A stretch of DNA of 64,000 bases from DAIDKA01 sp049792815 (GCA_049792815.1 JBARBG010000160.1:1-64000); one strand, 5' to 3'; counted from the stretch's first letter, positions 24,330 through 33,284 are shown. Numbers and translations: made by a program. The notes: a model not told the origin generated them from the letters alone.

Positions 24330-25481
24330 ATGCAGATGCTGACCCAGACCCTGGTTCTCACACGCCTGGCCTTGCTGGGTATCGCGCAGCGCAAGTGGTC
24401 AGCGCTGGTGCTCGTCGGCAGCGTGGCGTGCGTGATCGGGGTACTGCTCTCCATGCTCTCGGTCACGGCCGGCATGTTGCATGCCTATCGATCCGGAGAG
24501 GATCCGCAGCAGGCCGTTGTGTCCGAGCCGATAAATTCCGGGCTGCACATCTCCACAAACGACATGGGTACCATCCTCGACGCGCCCGGTATCGCCAGGA
24601 GTGCGGACGGACATCCACTGGCTGAGGGCGAGGCTCAGATGTGGGTGCCGCCGACGGGAGCCTATGTCATCGGCTCGCCGAACCTGCGCGGTATCGGGTC
24701 CGCCGGGTTCGCGCTGCACCCGCATCTGAAGCTCATCGAGGGTCGGCGGTTTCATTCCGGTCGCCACGAAGTCATGCTGGGCGTGGCCGCCGCGCGCGCC
24801 TTTCAGTTACGGTTGGGCGATGTGATCCTGCTGGCCGGCGGTCCGTGGTCCATTGTCGGAATGTTCACGGATGACGGGAGCATGCTTGAAAGCGAGATTC
24901 TGAGCGATACCGATACCCTGATCGCGGACGGGCAGACCAACGGCTACGGCAGCGTGCTGGTGAAACTCGAGACGCCCGCGGCATTCGACGGTTTCGCGCA
25001 CTGGATCGCGACCAATCCCAATCTGACAGTCACCGCGGAGCGACAGTCGGACTACACCGAGCGCACCGCCAACAGGAACTCCGCCTTCTTTGCCGCACTG
25101 GCCTACGCCGTGGCCGCCATGATGGCGCTCGGGGCCCTGTTCGGCACCGTGAAACTGATGTACTCCGCGGTGAGTGTTCGCACCCGCGAGCTTGCGACAC
25201 TGCGGGCGATCGGCTACCGGCCCCTGCCGGTTGCCTTGTCCGTGTTGGTCGAAACTCTGATCCTGGCCCTCATCGGTGCGCTGGCAGGAGCGGGCGCTGC
25301 GTGGCTGCTGTTCAATGGCAATCATGTGGTGCAGGCGCGCAAAGTATTTGATCTGGCGGTTTCGCCGCGCCTGGTTGGCCTCGGCATCGCCTGGGCCCTC
25401 ACTCTCGCGGTTCTCGGCGGCCTTCCGCCCGCCATCCGGGCGGCGCGGCGCTCCGTCACCGATGCGCTACGGGCGGTGTGA
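24330..25481 (+). CDS. FtsX/MacB-type ABC transporter permease (second subunit)
   Basis: A 383-residue partner of the preceding permease, beginning two bases after its stop. It has the same plan: one N-terminal helix (about 23-48), a periplasmic domain, then an FtsX module with the cytoplasmic loop SVRTRELATLRAIGYRPLPV and two closing helices. Two different permeases next to each other suggest a heterodimer, as in Lol-type or other MacB-superfamily transporters. Its substrate is unknown; the adjacent lipid-synthesis genes make a lipid or lipoprotein client plausible, which is inference only. Confidence 0.87.
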   Translation: MQMLTQTLVLTRLALLGIAQRKWSALVLVGSVACVIGVLLSMLSVTAGMLHAYRSGEDPQQAVVSEPINSGLHISTNDMGTILDAPGIARSADGHPLAEGEAQMWVPPTGAYVIGSPNLRGIGSAGFALHPHLKLIEGRRFHSGRHEVMLGVAAARAFQLRLGDVILLAGGPWSIVGMFTDDGSMLESEILSDTDTLIADGQTNGYGSVLVKLETPAAFDGFAHWIATNPNLTVTAERQSDYTERTANRNSAFFAALAYAVAAMMALGALFGTVKLMYSAVSVRTRELATLRAIGYRPLPVALSVLVETLILALIGALAGAGAAWLLFNGNHVVQARKVFDLAVSPRLVGLGIAWALTLAVLGGLPPAIRAARRSVTDALRAV

Positions 25482-25531
25482 ACGCCAATAAGCTACATTA
25501 GCCTGCGTTGCCGGTGTGGCGGGGGCGAAAC

Positions 25532-26674
25532 ATGTCCGGGCACATGGATTTTCATCTGGGCTCCGTGGCGGATGCGATTCGCGACACCACCGCGCGCTTT
25601 GCAGCCGACCGCATCGCGCCGATTGCCGCACAGATTGATGCCACCAATACTTTTCCCCGCCACCTGTGGCCAGAGATGGGCGCGCTGGGGCTGCATGGCA
25701 TCACCGTCAAGGAGGAATTCGGCGGCCTGGGACTGGGCTATCTCGAGCATGTCGTGGTCATGGAGGAGGTCTCGCGCGCCTCGGCTTCCGTTGGCCTCTC
25801 CTATGGCGCCCATTCAAACCTGTGCATCAACCAGATCAGCCGTTGGGGCAGTGATGAACAGCGGCTGCAGTACCTGCCGCAACTGATCTGCGGCGAGCAT
25901 GTCGGGTCGCTCGCCATGTCCGAGGCGCACGCCGGTTCGGATGTGCTGTCGATGAAACTCAAGGCGGTGAAGACCGGCGACCGCTATGTTCTCAACGGCA
26001 CCAAGTTCTGGATCACCAATGCGCCGCACGCGGATGTCCTGGTGGTCTACGCCAAGACCGATGACAGTCACGTCACCACCTTTCTGATCGAGAAGGGGCT
26101 CAAGGGTTTCTCGGTTTCGCAGAAGCTGGACAAGCTGGGCATGCGCGGCTCCGACACCGCCGAGCTGGTCTTCCAGGATTGTGAAGTCGACGCCCGGAAT
26201 GTGCTGGGCCCCGTCGGTGGCGGCGCCGCCGTGCTGATGTCGGGCCTGGACTATGAACGCGCGGTGCTGGCGGCCGGACCGATTGGCATCATGCAGGCCT
26301 GTCTTGATGTCGTGCTGCCCTTCGTGCGCGAGCGCCACCAGTTCGGCAAGCCCATCGGCTCATTTCAGCTCATGCAGGCCAAGATTGCCGACATGTATGT
26401 GGCCCTGAACTCGGCGCGCGCCTATGTCTATGCCGTGGCGCGCTCCTGTGATGCCGGCAGGACGACGCGCTTCGACGCGGCCGGCGCCATCCTGCTGGCC
26501 AGTGAAAACGCGGTGCGGGTCTCGCTGGAGGCGATCCAGGCGCTCGGCGGCGCGGGCTATACCAAGGAATGGCCGGTCGAGCGCTTCCTGCGCGATGCCA
26601 AACTTTATGATATCGGCGCGGGTACCAATGAGATCCGCCGCTTCCTCATCGGGCGCGAGCTGATTGGCCTATGA
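25532..26674 (+). CDS. liuA: Isovaleryl-CoA dehydrogenase
   Basis: A 380-residue acyl-CoA dehydrogenase. The catalytic base context MSGLDYERAVLAAGPIG matches isovaleryl-CoA dehydrogenase, where the Glu lies in LDxER, rather than the C-terminal Glu of most family members. Other family motifs are SEAHAGSDV, GTKFWITNAP, RHQFGKPIG and the C-terminal GAGTNEIRRFLIGREL. It oxidises isovaleryl-CoA to 3-methylcrotonyl-CoA in leucine breakdown, passing electrons to ETF. ATG 25532 follows a GGGGGCG stretch. First gene of a six-gene operon; its stop overlaps the carboxylase start by 4 bases. Confidence 0.93.
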   Translation: MSGHMDFHLGSVADAIRDTTARFAADRIAPIAAQIDATNTFPRHLWPEMGALGLHGITVKEEFGGLGLGYLEHVVVMEEVSRASASVGLSYGAHSNLCINQISRWGSDEQRLQYLPQLICGEHVGSLAMSEAHAGSDVLSMKLKAVKTGDRYVLNGTKFWITNAPHADVLVVYAKTDDSHVTTFLIEKGLKGFSVSQKLDKLGMRGSDTAELVFQDCEVDARNVLGPVGGGAAVLMSGLDYERAVLAAGPIGIMQACLDVVLPFVRERHQFGKPIGSFQLMQAKIADMYVALNSARAYVYAVARSCDAGRTTRFDAAGAILLASENAVRVSLEAIQALGGAGYTKEWPVERFLRDAKLYDIGAGTNEIRRFLIGRELIGL

Positions 26675-28233
26675 CTGACGCCGCGACCAACGCCGAGCAC
26701 AATCGCGCCCTTGCCGCGCAATTGCGCGCCCACCTCGCAATCGCCGCGCTGGGCGGCAGCCCGCAGGCGCGTGAACGGCATGTCAGTCGCGGCAAACTGC
26801 TGGTGCGCGACCGGGTGCATGCCTTGCTGGATCCGGGATCACCGTTCCTGGAGATCGGCGCCCTGGCGGCCCACGGCATGTACGCCAACGAAGCGCCGGG
26901 TGCCGGCCTCGTTGCGGGTGTCGGACGCGTCAGCGGTCGCCTGACGCTCATCGTCGCCAATGATCCGACCGTAAAAGGCGGCGCCTATTTTCCCATGACG
27001 GTCAAGAAGCACCTGCGCGGCCAGGAGATCGCGCTCGAGAACCGCCTGCCGTGCATCTACCTGGTCGACAGTGGCGGTGCCAACCTGCCATACCAGGCGG
27101 AGGTGTTTCCGGACCGCGACCACTTCGGGCGCATTTTCTACAACCAGGCGCAGATGTCGGCGCTCGGCATCCCGCAAATCGCCTGCGTCATGGGTTCGTG
27201 CACGGCAGGGGGTGCCTATGTTCCGGCGATGTCCGATGAGGCGGTGATCGTGCGCAACCAGGGCACGATATTTCTGGCCGGCCCACCGCTGGTCAAGGCG
27301 GCCACCGGCGAGGTCATCGCGGCCGAGGAACTGGGTGGCGCGGACACCCATGCCCGCAGGTCCGGTGTCGTGGACTACGTCGCCGAAAATGACGAACACG
27401 CCTTAGGCATCGTGCGCGACATCATTGCGCGTCTCAACTCGACCTCCCGTTCCGACCAGGACATCAAGCCGCCGCAGGCGCCGAAGCTGGATCCGGAAGG
27501 TATCTACGACATCATTCCGCGCGACGTGCGCACACCCTATGACGTCCACGGGATCATTGAGCGCATCGTCGACGCTTCCGAACTGCACGAGTTCAAGGCG
27601 CTGTACGGTCCGACCCTGGTGTGCGGGTTTGCGCGCATCTGGGGAATGCCGGTGGGAATCCTCGCCAACAATGGCGTGCTGTTCTCGGAGAGTGCGCTCA
27701 AGGGTGCGCACTTCATCGAACTGGCCTGCCAGCGGCGCATTCCGCTGCTGTTTCTGCAGAATGTCTCGGGCTTCATGGTGGGCGGCAAGTACGAGGCAGA
27801 GGGCATCGCAAAACACGGCGCCAAGCTGGTCAATGCCGTGGCCACGGCGAGCGTGCCCAAGATCACGGTACTGATCGGTGGCTCGTTTGGCGCCGGTAAC
27901 TACGGGATGTGCGGCCGGGCCTACCAGCCACGGTTCCTGTTCACCTGGCCGAATGCGCGTATTTCGGTCATGGGGGGCGAACAGGCGGCCGCCGTGCTGG
28001 CGACCGTGCACCGCGACGTGGACCGCTGGACGCCCGAGCAGCTGGAGGCCTTCAAGGCCCCGGTGCGGCAGCGCTATGAGGACGAAGGCAATCCGTATTT
28101 CGCCACCGCGAGACTGTGGGACGACGGCATCATCGATCCGGTGCAGACACGGGATGTCCTGGGTCTGGCGTTCGCGGCGACGCTGAACGCCCCGATCCCG
28201 GAGCACCCCCGCTTTGGCCTGTTCCGGATGTAA
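26671..28233 (+). CDS. liuB: 3-methylcrotonyl-CoA carboxylase, carboxyltransferase (beta) subunit
   Basis: A 520-residue carboxyltransferase, the usual length for MccB. It contains two crotonase-fold halves, with VDSGGANLPYQAEVFPD, GSCTAGGAYVPAMSDE, LFLQNVSGFMVGGKYE and GGSFGAGNYGMCGRAY, all typical of methylcrotonyl-CoA (and geranyl-CoA) carboxylases. It transfers CO2 from biotin to 3-methylcrotonyl-CoA. The start overlaps the dehydrogenase stop (ATGA), and the stop shares one base with the alpha-subunit start. Neighbouring isovaleryl-CoA dehydrogenase supports the leucine route over geranyl-CoA. Confidence 0.94.
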   Translation: MTDAATNAEHNRALAAQLRAHLAIAALGGSPQARERHVSRGKLLVRDRVHALLDPGSPFLEIGALAAHGMYANEAPGAGLVAGVGRVSGRLTLIVANDPTVKGGAYFPMTVKKHLRGQEIALENRLPCIYLVDSGGANLPYQAEVFPDRDHFGRIFYNQAQMSALGIPQIACVMGSCTAGGAYVPAMSDEAVIVRNQGTIFLAGPPLVKAATGEVIAAEELGGADTHARRSGVVDYVAENDEHALGIVRDIIARLNSTSRSDQDIKPPQAPKLDPEGIYDIIPRDVRTPYDVHGIIERIVDASELHEFKALYGPTLVCGFARIWGMPVGILANNGVLFSESALKGAHFIELACQRRIPLLFLQNVSGFMVGGKYEAEGIAKHGAKLVNAVATASVPKITVLIGGSFGAGNYGMCGRAYQPRFLFTWPNARISVMGGEQAAAVLATVHRDVDRWTPEQLEAFKAPVRQRYEDEGNPYFATARLWDDGIIDPVQTRDVLGLAFAATLNAPIPEHPRFGLFRM

Positions 28234-30104
28234 TGGCCATGCTGGAATCGCTTCTGATTGCCAATCGCGGGGAGATCGCCCGCCGCATCATCCGCACCGC
28301 GCGTCGTCTCGGGGTGCGCAGCATCGCCGTGCATTCCGTGGCCGACTCGGCCATGCCTTTCGTGCGTGAAGCCGATACCGCGCTGTGCATCGGCGCCGCC
28401 GCGCCTGCTGAGAGCTATCTCGCCCAGGACAAACTGCTCGCCGCCGCCAGGGACAGCGGCGCGCACGGCATCCACCCGGGCTATGGCTTCCTGTCGGAGA
28501 ATGCGGACTTTGCGACAAAGGTTCTACACGCCGGACTGATCTGGGTGGGCGCGCCGCCGGCGGCGATCCAGGCCGTGGGCCGCAAGGATTCCGCCAAGAA
28601 GCTCATGATGGAGGCCGGCGTCGCGGTCACGCCGGGCTATCTGGGGGAGGATCAGTCTGAACGGTGTCTTAACCAGGAGGCGCAGCGGATCGGCTACCCG
28701 GTGCTGATCAAGGCCGTGGCCGGGGGTGGCGGACGCGGCATTCGCAAGGTACTGGCCGCCGCGGATTTTCATGAGGCGCTCGAGTCGTGCCGACGCGAGG
28801 CACTCGGGGCCTTTGGCGATGAGCGGGTGCTGCTGGAGAAATATGTCGAGCGCCCGCGCCACATTGAGGTGCAGGTATTCGGCGATACCTTCGGTGAGGT
28901 TGTGCATCTGTTCGAGCGGGATTGCTCCCTGCAGCGTCGCCATCAGAAGGTGATCGAGGAGGCGCCGGCGCCGGGTATGTCGGCGCCGGTTCGCGACAGC
29001 CTGTGCGCCGCGGCCGTGAAGGCGGCACGGGCGGTGGCCTATGTCGGCGCGGGAACGGTCGAATTCATTGCCGATGCCAGCGGCGGACTGCGCGCCGATC
29101 GTATCTGGTTCATGGAAATGAATACCCGTCTGCAGGTGGAACATCCCGTCACCGAGGTCATCACCGGTCAAGACCTGGTCGAGTGGCAATTGCGCGTGGC
29201 CAGTGGCGAGCCGCTGCCATTGCGGCAGGAAGAGCTCGCCATCAACGGCTGTGCCATGGAGGCCCGGCTTTACGCAGAGCATCCGGCCAGCGGTTTCCTG
29301 CCCAGCGTCGGCCGCCTGGAGCACCTGCGATTCCCGCACGCCATTCGCATCGATAGCGGCGTCGAGGAGGGCGATCGCGTCTCGCCGCATTACGATGCCA
29401 TGCTGGCCAAGCTCATCGCACCGGGGGCGACGCGCCGCGCCGCGGCCGCCGCGCTGGCGGCGGCATGCGCCGCCGTGCAGGTGTGGCCGGTCAGAACCAA
29501 TGCGGCGTTCCTGGCGCGCACCCTGGCGGACCCTGACTTTGTGGCCGGCGACATCGATACCGGGTTCATCGAACGCCACGCCGCAAGGCTTGTGCCGGAC
29601 GCGGAACCTTCAGCAGCCGTGCTGCAGGCGGCCGCGCACGCGCTGCTGGCGGCCGACGCCGCGAGCGGTCCTTGGGCGTTGACGGGATTGCGGATGGCCG
29701 CGGCGGCTGAGCGCAGGGTGCGGGTTGAAGTGGCCGGCCACAACTACCTGGTTGAAGCAGGCGACTCCTCCCGTCACGGCAGCCTGTGCATGGTGAATGG
29801 CGAAGGGGTGCTGTTCCTGGATGGTGAGGCCTGGCCAATCAACACCCTCAGGGGCGGACACGACGCAGGGCATCACACGGGCGACGGCACCATCGTGTCG
29901 CCCATGCCGGGGCGCATTGTCGCGCTGGATGTCACGAGCGGCAGCCAGGTCAAGCGCGGGCAACGATTGCTGGTGCTCGAGGCCATGAAGCTGGAGCATA
30001 ATCTGCTGGCGCCATTCGACGGCGTCGTCGCCGAGGTGCGTACCGGGCAGGGTCAGCAGGTTGTCGAGGGCGCGCTGCTGTTGCGCATCGAAACCATCAC
30101 CTGA
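28233..30104 (+). CDS. liuD: 3-methylcrotonyl-CoA carboxylase, biotin-carboxylase/biotin-carrier (alpha) subunit
   Basis: A 623-residue protein with the biotin carboxylase N-domain (LIANRGEIARRIIRTAR), ATP-grasp loop (AVAGGGGRGIRKV), FMEMNTRLQVEHPVTE, and a C-terminal biotinyl domain whose EAMKLEH carries the biotinylated Lys. It carboxylates biotin with ATP and bicarbonate for the LiuB subunit. The start ATG shares its first A with the LiuB stop (TAATG); a second in-frame ATG lies two codons later. The linker between domains is Ala-rich, as is common in MccA. Confidence 0.94.
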   Translation: MAMLESLLIANRGEIARRIIRTARRLGVRSIAVHSVADSAMPFVREADTALCIGAAAPAESYLAQDKLLAAARDSGAHGIHPGYGFLSENADFATKVLHAGLIWVGAPPAAIQAVGRKDSAKKLMMEAGVAVTPGYLGEDQSERCLNQEAQRIGYPVLIKAVAGGGGRGIRKVLAAADFHEALESCRREALGAFGDERVLLEKYVERPRHIEVQVFGDTFGEVVHLFERDCSLQRRHQKVIEEAPAPGMSAPVRDSLCAAAVKAARAVAYVGAGTVEFIADASGGLRADRIWFMEMNTRLQVEHPVTEVITGQDLVEWQLRVASGEPLPLRQEELAINGCAMEARLYAEHPASGFLPSVGRLEHLRFPHAIRIDSGVEEGDRVSPHYDAMLAKLIAPGATRRAAAAALAAACAAVQVWPVRTNAAFLARTLADPDFVAGDIDTGFIERHAARLVPDAEPSAAVLQAAAHALLAADAASGPWALTGLRMAAAAERRVRVEVAGHNYLVEAGDSSRHGSLCMVNGEGVLFLDGEAWPINTLRGGHDAGHHTGDGTIVSPMPGRIVALDVTSGSQVKRGQRLLVLEAMKLEHNLLAPFDGVVAEVRTGQGQQVVEGALLLRIETIT

Positions 30105-30116
30105 GGAGCTTAAGGC

Positions 30117-30569
30117 GTGGCGGGCCGTTACTTCGATCAATGGACAGTGGGCGATCGTGTGCGGCACGAAATCCATCGTACCGTCACCGAGGCGGACAAC
30201 CTCATCTTCTCGACCCTGACGCATAATCCCCAGCCGCTGCATCTGGATGCGCACTACGCGGCGCAGTCGGAGTTCGGCCGCATCCTGGTCAATGGCACCT
30301 TTACGTTCTCGCTGCTGGTGGGGCTTACGGTCTACGACACGACCTTGGGCACCCTGGTCGCGAATCTGGGCTACGACAAGGTGCGCATGCCCAAACCGGT
30401 GTTCATCGGTGACACGATGCGCGCCGAAACTGAAGTGGTTGAACTGCGGCAGTCGAAGTCACGTCCCAACGCCGGCATCGCGACCTTCGCCCACAAACTT
30501 CTGAACCAGACCGACGAGGTCGTGTGCGAGTGTCTGCGGATGGCGCTGCTGCACAAGGCGCCCGCATGA
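30117..30569 (+). CDS. MaoC-like hotdog hydratase (probable 3-methylglutaconyl-CoA hydratase)
   Basis: A 150-residue single-hotdog protein with the hydratase segment HNPQPLHLD (about residues 36-44), FGRILVNGTFTFSLLVGLTV and VFIGDTMRAETEV. Compared with R-specific enoyl hydratases (GDxNPLH), the catalytic Asp position reads Asn and the following Asn reads Gln. In position it replaces LiuC, the crotonase-type methylglutaconyl-CoA hydratase absent here. GTG 30117 has GAGGAGC upstream, and the stop overlaps the lyase start. A similar MaoC/CitE pairing occurs in the Mycobacterium tuberculosis leucine cluster (Rv2499c/Rv2498c). The exact reaction is inferred from context. Confidence 0.78.
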   Translation: MAGRYFDQWTVGDRVRHEIHRTVTEADNLIFSTLTHNPQPLHLDAHYAAQSEFGRILVNGTFTFSLLVGLTVYDTTLGTLVANLGYDKVRMPKPVFIGDTMRAETEVVELRQSKSRPNAGIATFAHKLLNQTDEVVCECLRMALLHKAPA

Positions 30570-31414
30570 GACTGCGCTCGCTGCTGTTTGTGCCGGGGGA
30601 CCGGCCCGAGCGCATGGAAAAGGCGCTGGCGGCGGGGGCGGACGCCTTGATTCTGGATCTCGAGGATTCGGTGGTGGCCGCGCGCAAGGTTGAAGCGCGC
30701 AGCAGGGTGGCCGAATTCCTGCTGCGCACCGACGTGGCACTACCGCGCTTCGTCAGGATCAATCCGCTGGGCAGCGGCCTCGCGCAGGCGGACCTTGCGG
30801 CGGTAATGCCGGCGCGGCCCGACGTTCTGGTACTGCCCAAGAGCACCGGCGCCGGGTCGATCAAGGAGCTTGACCGGCATCTGGCATCGTTCGGCGAGGC
30901 GCGGCCACTGATACTGCCGATTGCCACTGAAACGCCTCAGGCCCTGTTCGGGCTTGGCGAATACTCCGCCCTGGCGCAGCGGCTCGCAGGTCTTACCTGG
31001 GGGGTGGAGGATCTTGCAGCTGCGATGGGTGCCAGTACCGCGCGTGAGTCCGATGAGATCTTCACCGAACCCTATCGGCTGGTGCGATCCATGGCGCTGT
31101 TTGCCGCCGTCGCGGCCAATGTCGCGCCGCTTGAGACAGTATTTCCGGCATTCAGCAACCTGTCGGGATTGCGGCACTACGCGCAACGCGGCATGCGTGA
31201 CGGATTTTCCGGAATGCTGGCGATTCATCCGGCCCAGGTCGCCGTCATCAACGAGGCCTTTACGCCCTCTGCCGAATCCCTCGAGCATGCTCGGGCCGTC
31301 GTGGCCCTGTTCGCAGCCAACCCAGGCGCCGGTGCGCTGGCCTTGAATGGCGCCATGCTCGATGCGCCGCATCTGCAGCAGGCCTTGCGGCTCCTCAGCC
31401 GGGCACAGGAGTAG
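30566..31414 (+). CDS. CitE-like HpcH/HpaI-family lyase (probable (R)-HMG-CoA lyase)
   Basis: A 282-residue TIM-barrel protein of the citrate lyase beta/malyl-CoA lyase family: SLLFVPGDRPERMEKALAAGAD, LILDLEDSV, RINPLGSG, LPKSTG, TWGVEDLAAAMG and FSGMLAIHPAQV. Members cleave or form C-C bonds of beta-hydroxyacyl-CoA with Mg2+. The usual leucine-pathway HMG-CoA lyase (LiuE, a DRE-TIM protein) is missing from the operon, so this enzyme probably cleaves HMG-CoA to acetyl-CoA and acetoacetate. The related M. tuberculosis CitE has been reported to act on (R)-HMG-CoA. ATG 30566 overlaps the MaoC stop. Confidence 0.82.
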   Translation: MRLRSLLFVPGDRPERMEKALAAGADALILDLEDSVVAARKVEARSRVAEFLLRTDVALPRFVRINPLGSGLAQADLAAVMPARPDVLVLPKSTGAGSIKELDRHLASFGEARPLILPIATETPQALFGLGEYSALAQRLAGLTWGVEDLAAAMGASTARESDEIFTEPYRLVRSMALFAAVAANVAPLETVFPAFSNLSGLRHYAQRGMRDGFSGMLAIHPAQVAVINEAFTPSAESLEHARAVVALFAANPGAGALALNGAMLDAPHLQQALRLLSRAQE

Positions 31415-31417
31415 CGC

Positions 31418-32608
31418 ATGAGCAGCGTGTCGCACGATGATGTTTTGGTGGTCGCGACGCGCCGGACGCCGATTGGCGCCTTTCAGGGCGCATTGGCGCC
31501 GGCTGCAGCGCCCGCCCTGGGCGCCGCCGCGATCCGCGCGACGCTGAAGGATGCAGGTGTCGGCGCCGAACAGCTCGACGAAGTGCTCATGGGGTGTGTG
31601 CTGAGCGCCGGCCTCGGGCAGGCCCCGGCACGTCAGGCGGCACTGGCGGCCGGCATTCCAACCCGGGTTCCGTGCACCACGGTGAGCAAGGTGTGTGGTT
31701 CGGGAATGAAGGCCGTGATGCTCGGCAGCGATGCCATCCGGGCCGGCGCAGCGGCCATGGTCTTGGCCGGCGGCATGGAATCGATGACCAATGCTCCCTA
31801 CCTGCTCGGCAAGGCGCGCTCCGGCTACCGCATGGGACATGGCGAACTGCTCGATCATATGTTCCTGGATGGCCTGCAGAATGCCTACGATGGCAAGCTC
31901 ATGGGCGTGTTCGCCGAAGCCACGGTGCGCCGCTACGGATTCAGCCGCGGCGAGCAGGACGCCTACGTTGCGGGGACCATTGCGCGCGCCATGGCGGCCA
32001 GGTCCTCGGGCGCCTTTCAGGCCGAACTCACCCCAGTGGCCGTGCGCTCGCGCAAGGGCGAGTTGCTGGTGAGCGAGGACGAGATTCCAGCGACCTGTGA
32101 TCCGGCGAAAATCGCAAGCCTGAAACCGGCCTTCGACAAGGACGGTACCGTAACCGCCGCCAGTTCATCTTCCATAGCGGATGGTGCGTCAGCCTTGCTG
32201 CTGGCGAACGCCGCCAGCGTGCAACGCCTGAGCCTCGCCCCGCTGGCCCGAGTCGTGGCCGCCGCGAGCTTTGCCCACGAGCCCGAATGGTTTACGACGG
32301 CGCCGGCCGGGGCCATACGCCGGGTGTTGGAGCGGGCAGGGTGGCGCTGCGATGGTGTTGACCTCTTCGAGATCAACGAAGCCTTCGCCGTGGTCACCCT
32401 GGCGGCCATCCGCGATCTGGCTCTCGATCCGAAGCGCGTGAATGTGAATGGCGGGGCCTGTGCACTGGGCCACCCTATCGGCGCCAGCGGTGCCCGCATC
32501 ATCACGACACTGATTCACGCGCTGCGCAGGCGGGGATTGAAGCGCGGGATTGCGGCGCTGTGCATCGGTGGCGGTGAGGCCACTGCCTTGGCCGTGGAAC
32601 TAGTGTAG
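31418..32608 (+). CDS. Acetyl-CoA acetyltransferase (thiolase)
   Basis: A 396-residue thiolase with nucleophile Cys93 in SKVCGSGMK, the EINEAFA motif, NGGACALGHPIGASGAR with the catalytic His, and a C-terminal LCIGGGEATA supplying the second Cys. Length and motifs fit acetoacetyl-CoA thiolase. It would take acetoacetyl-CoA, formed from the acetoacetate of leucine breakdown, to two acetyl-CoA; no CoA-transferase or acetoacetyl-CoA synthetase follows in the operon. It starts three bases after the lyase stop. Its 3' end overlaps the convergent small membrane protein gene by 9 bases. Confidence 0.92.
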   Translation: MSSVSHDDVLVVATRRTPIGAFQGALAPAAAPALGAAAIRATLKDAGVGAEQLDEVLMGCVLSAGLGQAPARQAALAAGIPTRVPCTTVSKVCGSGMKAVMLGSDAIRAGAAAMVLAGGMESMTNAPYLLGKARSGYRMGHGELLDHMFLDGLQNAYDGKLMGVFAEATVRRYGFSRGEQDAYVAGTIARAMAARSSGAFQAELTPVAVRSRKGELLVSEDEIPATCDPAKIASLKPAFDKDGTVTAASSSSIADGASALLLANAASVQRLSLAPLARVVAAASFAHEPEWFTTAPAGAIRRVLERAGWRCDGVDLFEINEAFAVVTLAAIRDLALDPKRVNVNGGACALGHPIGASGARIITTLIHALRRRGLKRGIAALCIGGGEATALAVELV

Positions 32609-32824
32609 GGGCGGCCGAGCGGCGCGGGTATTGGTCCAGATCACTTGGGCAATGCCTACCAGCGCCAGGAGCGCACCGTAGACAGTCCAGTGCTTGTCTC
32701 CAACCATGAAACCCACGCGGAACGCGAGGTTCAGTCCCTGCAGCATCCACACAGTGCCGACGGCGACCAGCGCCAGACCGAGCAGGCTGCTCACCAGGCG
32801 CATCACGATGTCAAAGGCACGCAT
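32600..32824 (-). CDS. Small two-helix membrane protein
   Basis: A 74-residue protein beginning MRAFDIVMRLVSS with AGGGAGA five bases before the ATG. Two hydrophobic helices (about 9-30 and 42-60) are linked by FRVGFMVGDKHW. I do not recognise a family. It is convergent with the thiolase (9-base overlap) and divergent from the small secreted protein at 32976, with an inverted repeat in between. Confidence 0.6.
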   Translation of the reverse strand: MRAFDIVMRLVSSLLGLALVAVGTVWMLQGLNLAFRVGFMVGDKHWTVYGALLALVGIAQVIWTNTRAARPPLH

Positions 32825-32862
32825 GGCGGTCTCCCTGCATTGAACGGCAGTCAAACGTAGCA

Positions 32863-32882
32863 CAGTAGGAAACATCCTACTG
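32863..32882. promoter_or_regulatory. Perfect inverted repeat CAGTAGGA-N4-TCCTACTG
   Basis: Eight-base arms with an AACA centre, in the 151-base gap between two divergent small genes, 38 bases upstream of the minus-strand start. No T-run follows. It could be an operator for both genes; as RNA it would be only a short hairpin. Confidence 0.55.
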
Positions 32883-32975
32883 AACATCGAAGCCGCACGC
32901 TGGCGTGGTGTCGGCTGGCGAGCGCCGAGCATACGCCCAGCAAGATTTGGCTATTTGTGGCCAAGGAGAGCAAAC

Positions 32976-33227
32976 GTGAACAGAGTACTGGTGACATTGG
33001 CGACCTGTCTGGTGTGCAGTGTGGCCGTTGCGCAGGTTGGAACCACCGTCACTGAGGGCGCGAAGGCGACCTCCGAGAAGGCCCAGCAGTATGGCGATCA
33101 GGCCAAGGCGGCCGTGGAGTCCGAGCCTGACAAGACAATCGACAAGACCAAAGCCCAGGTGCACAAGGCCAAGGCGCACCATCATGCGAAGAAGGCCAAA
33201 GAGGCCGCGCAAGACATCACCAAATAG
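32976..33227 (+). CDS. Small secreted Lys/Ala/His-rich protein
   Basis: An 83-residue protein. GTG 32976 has a strong AAGGAGAG site. A clean signal peptide ends near SVAVA-QVG. The mature part is a charged, low-complexity helix rich in Lys, Ala and Glu, with HKAKAHHHAKKAKEAA near the end and no Cys. This composition is seen in small periplasmic proteins of unknown role, some linked to envelope stress or metal binding; no function is assigned. Confidence 0.65.
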   Translation: MNRVLVTLATCLVCSVAVAQVGTTVTEGAKATSEKAQQYGDQAKAAVESEPDKTIDKTKAQVHKAKAHHHAKKAKEAAQDITK

Positions 33228-33284
33228 CCGTCTTTACCGGCGCGACCCCGAGCGGCCTATACTTGGCCGTCAACGAGGTCCTTT

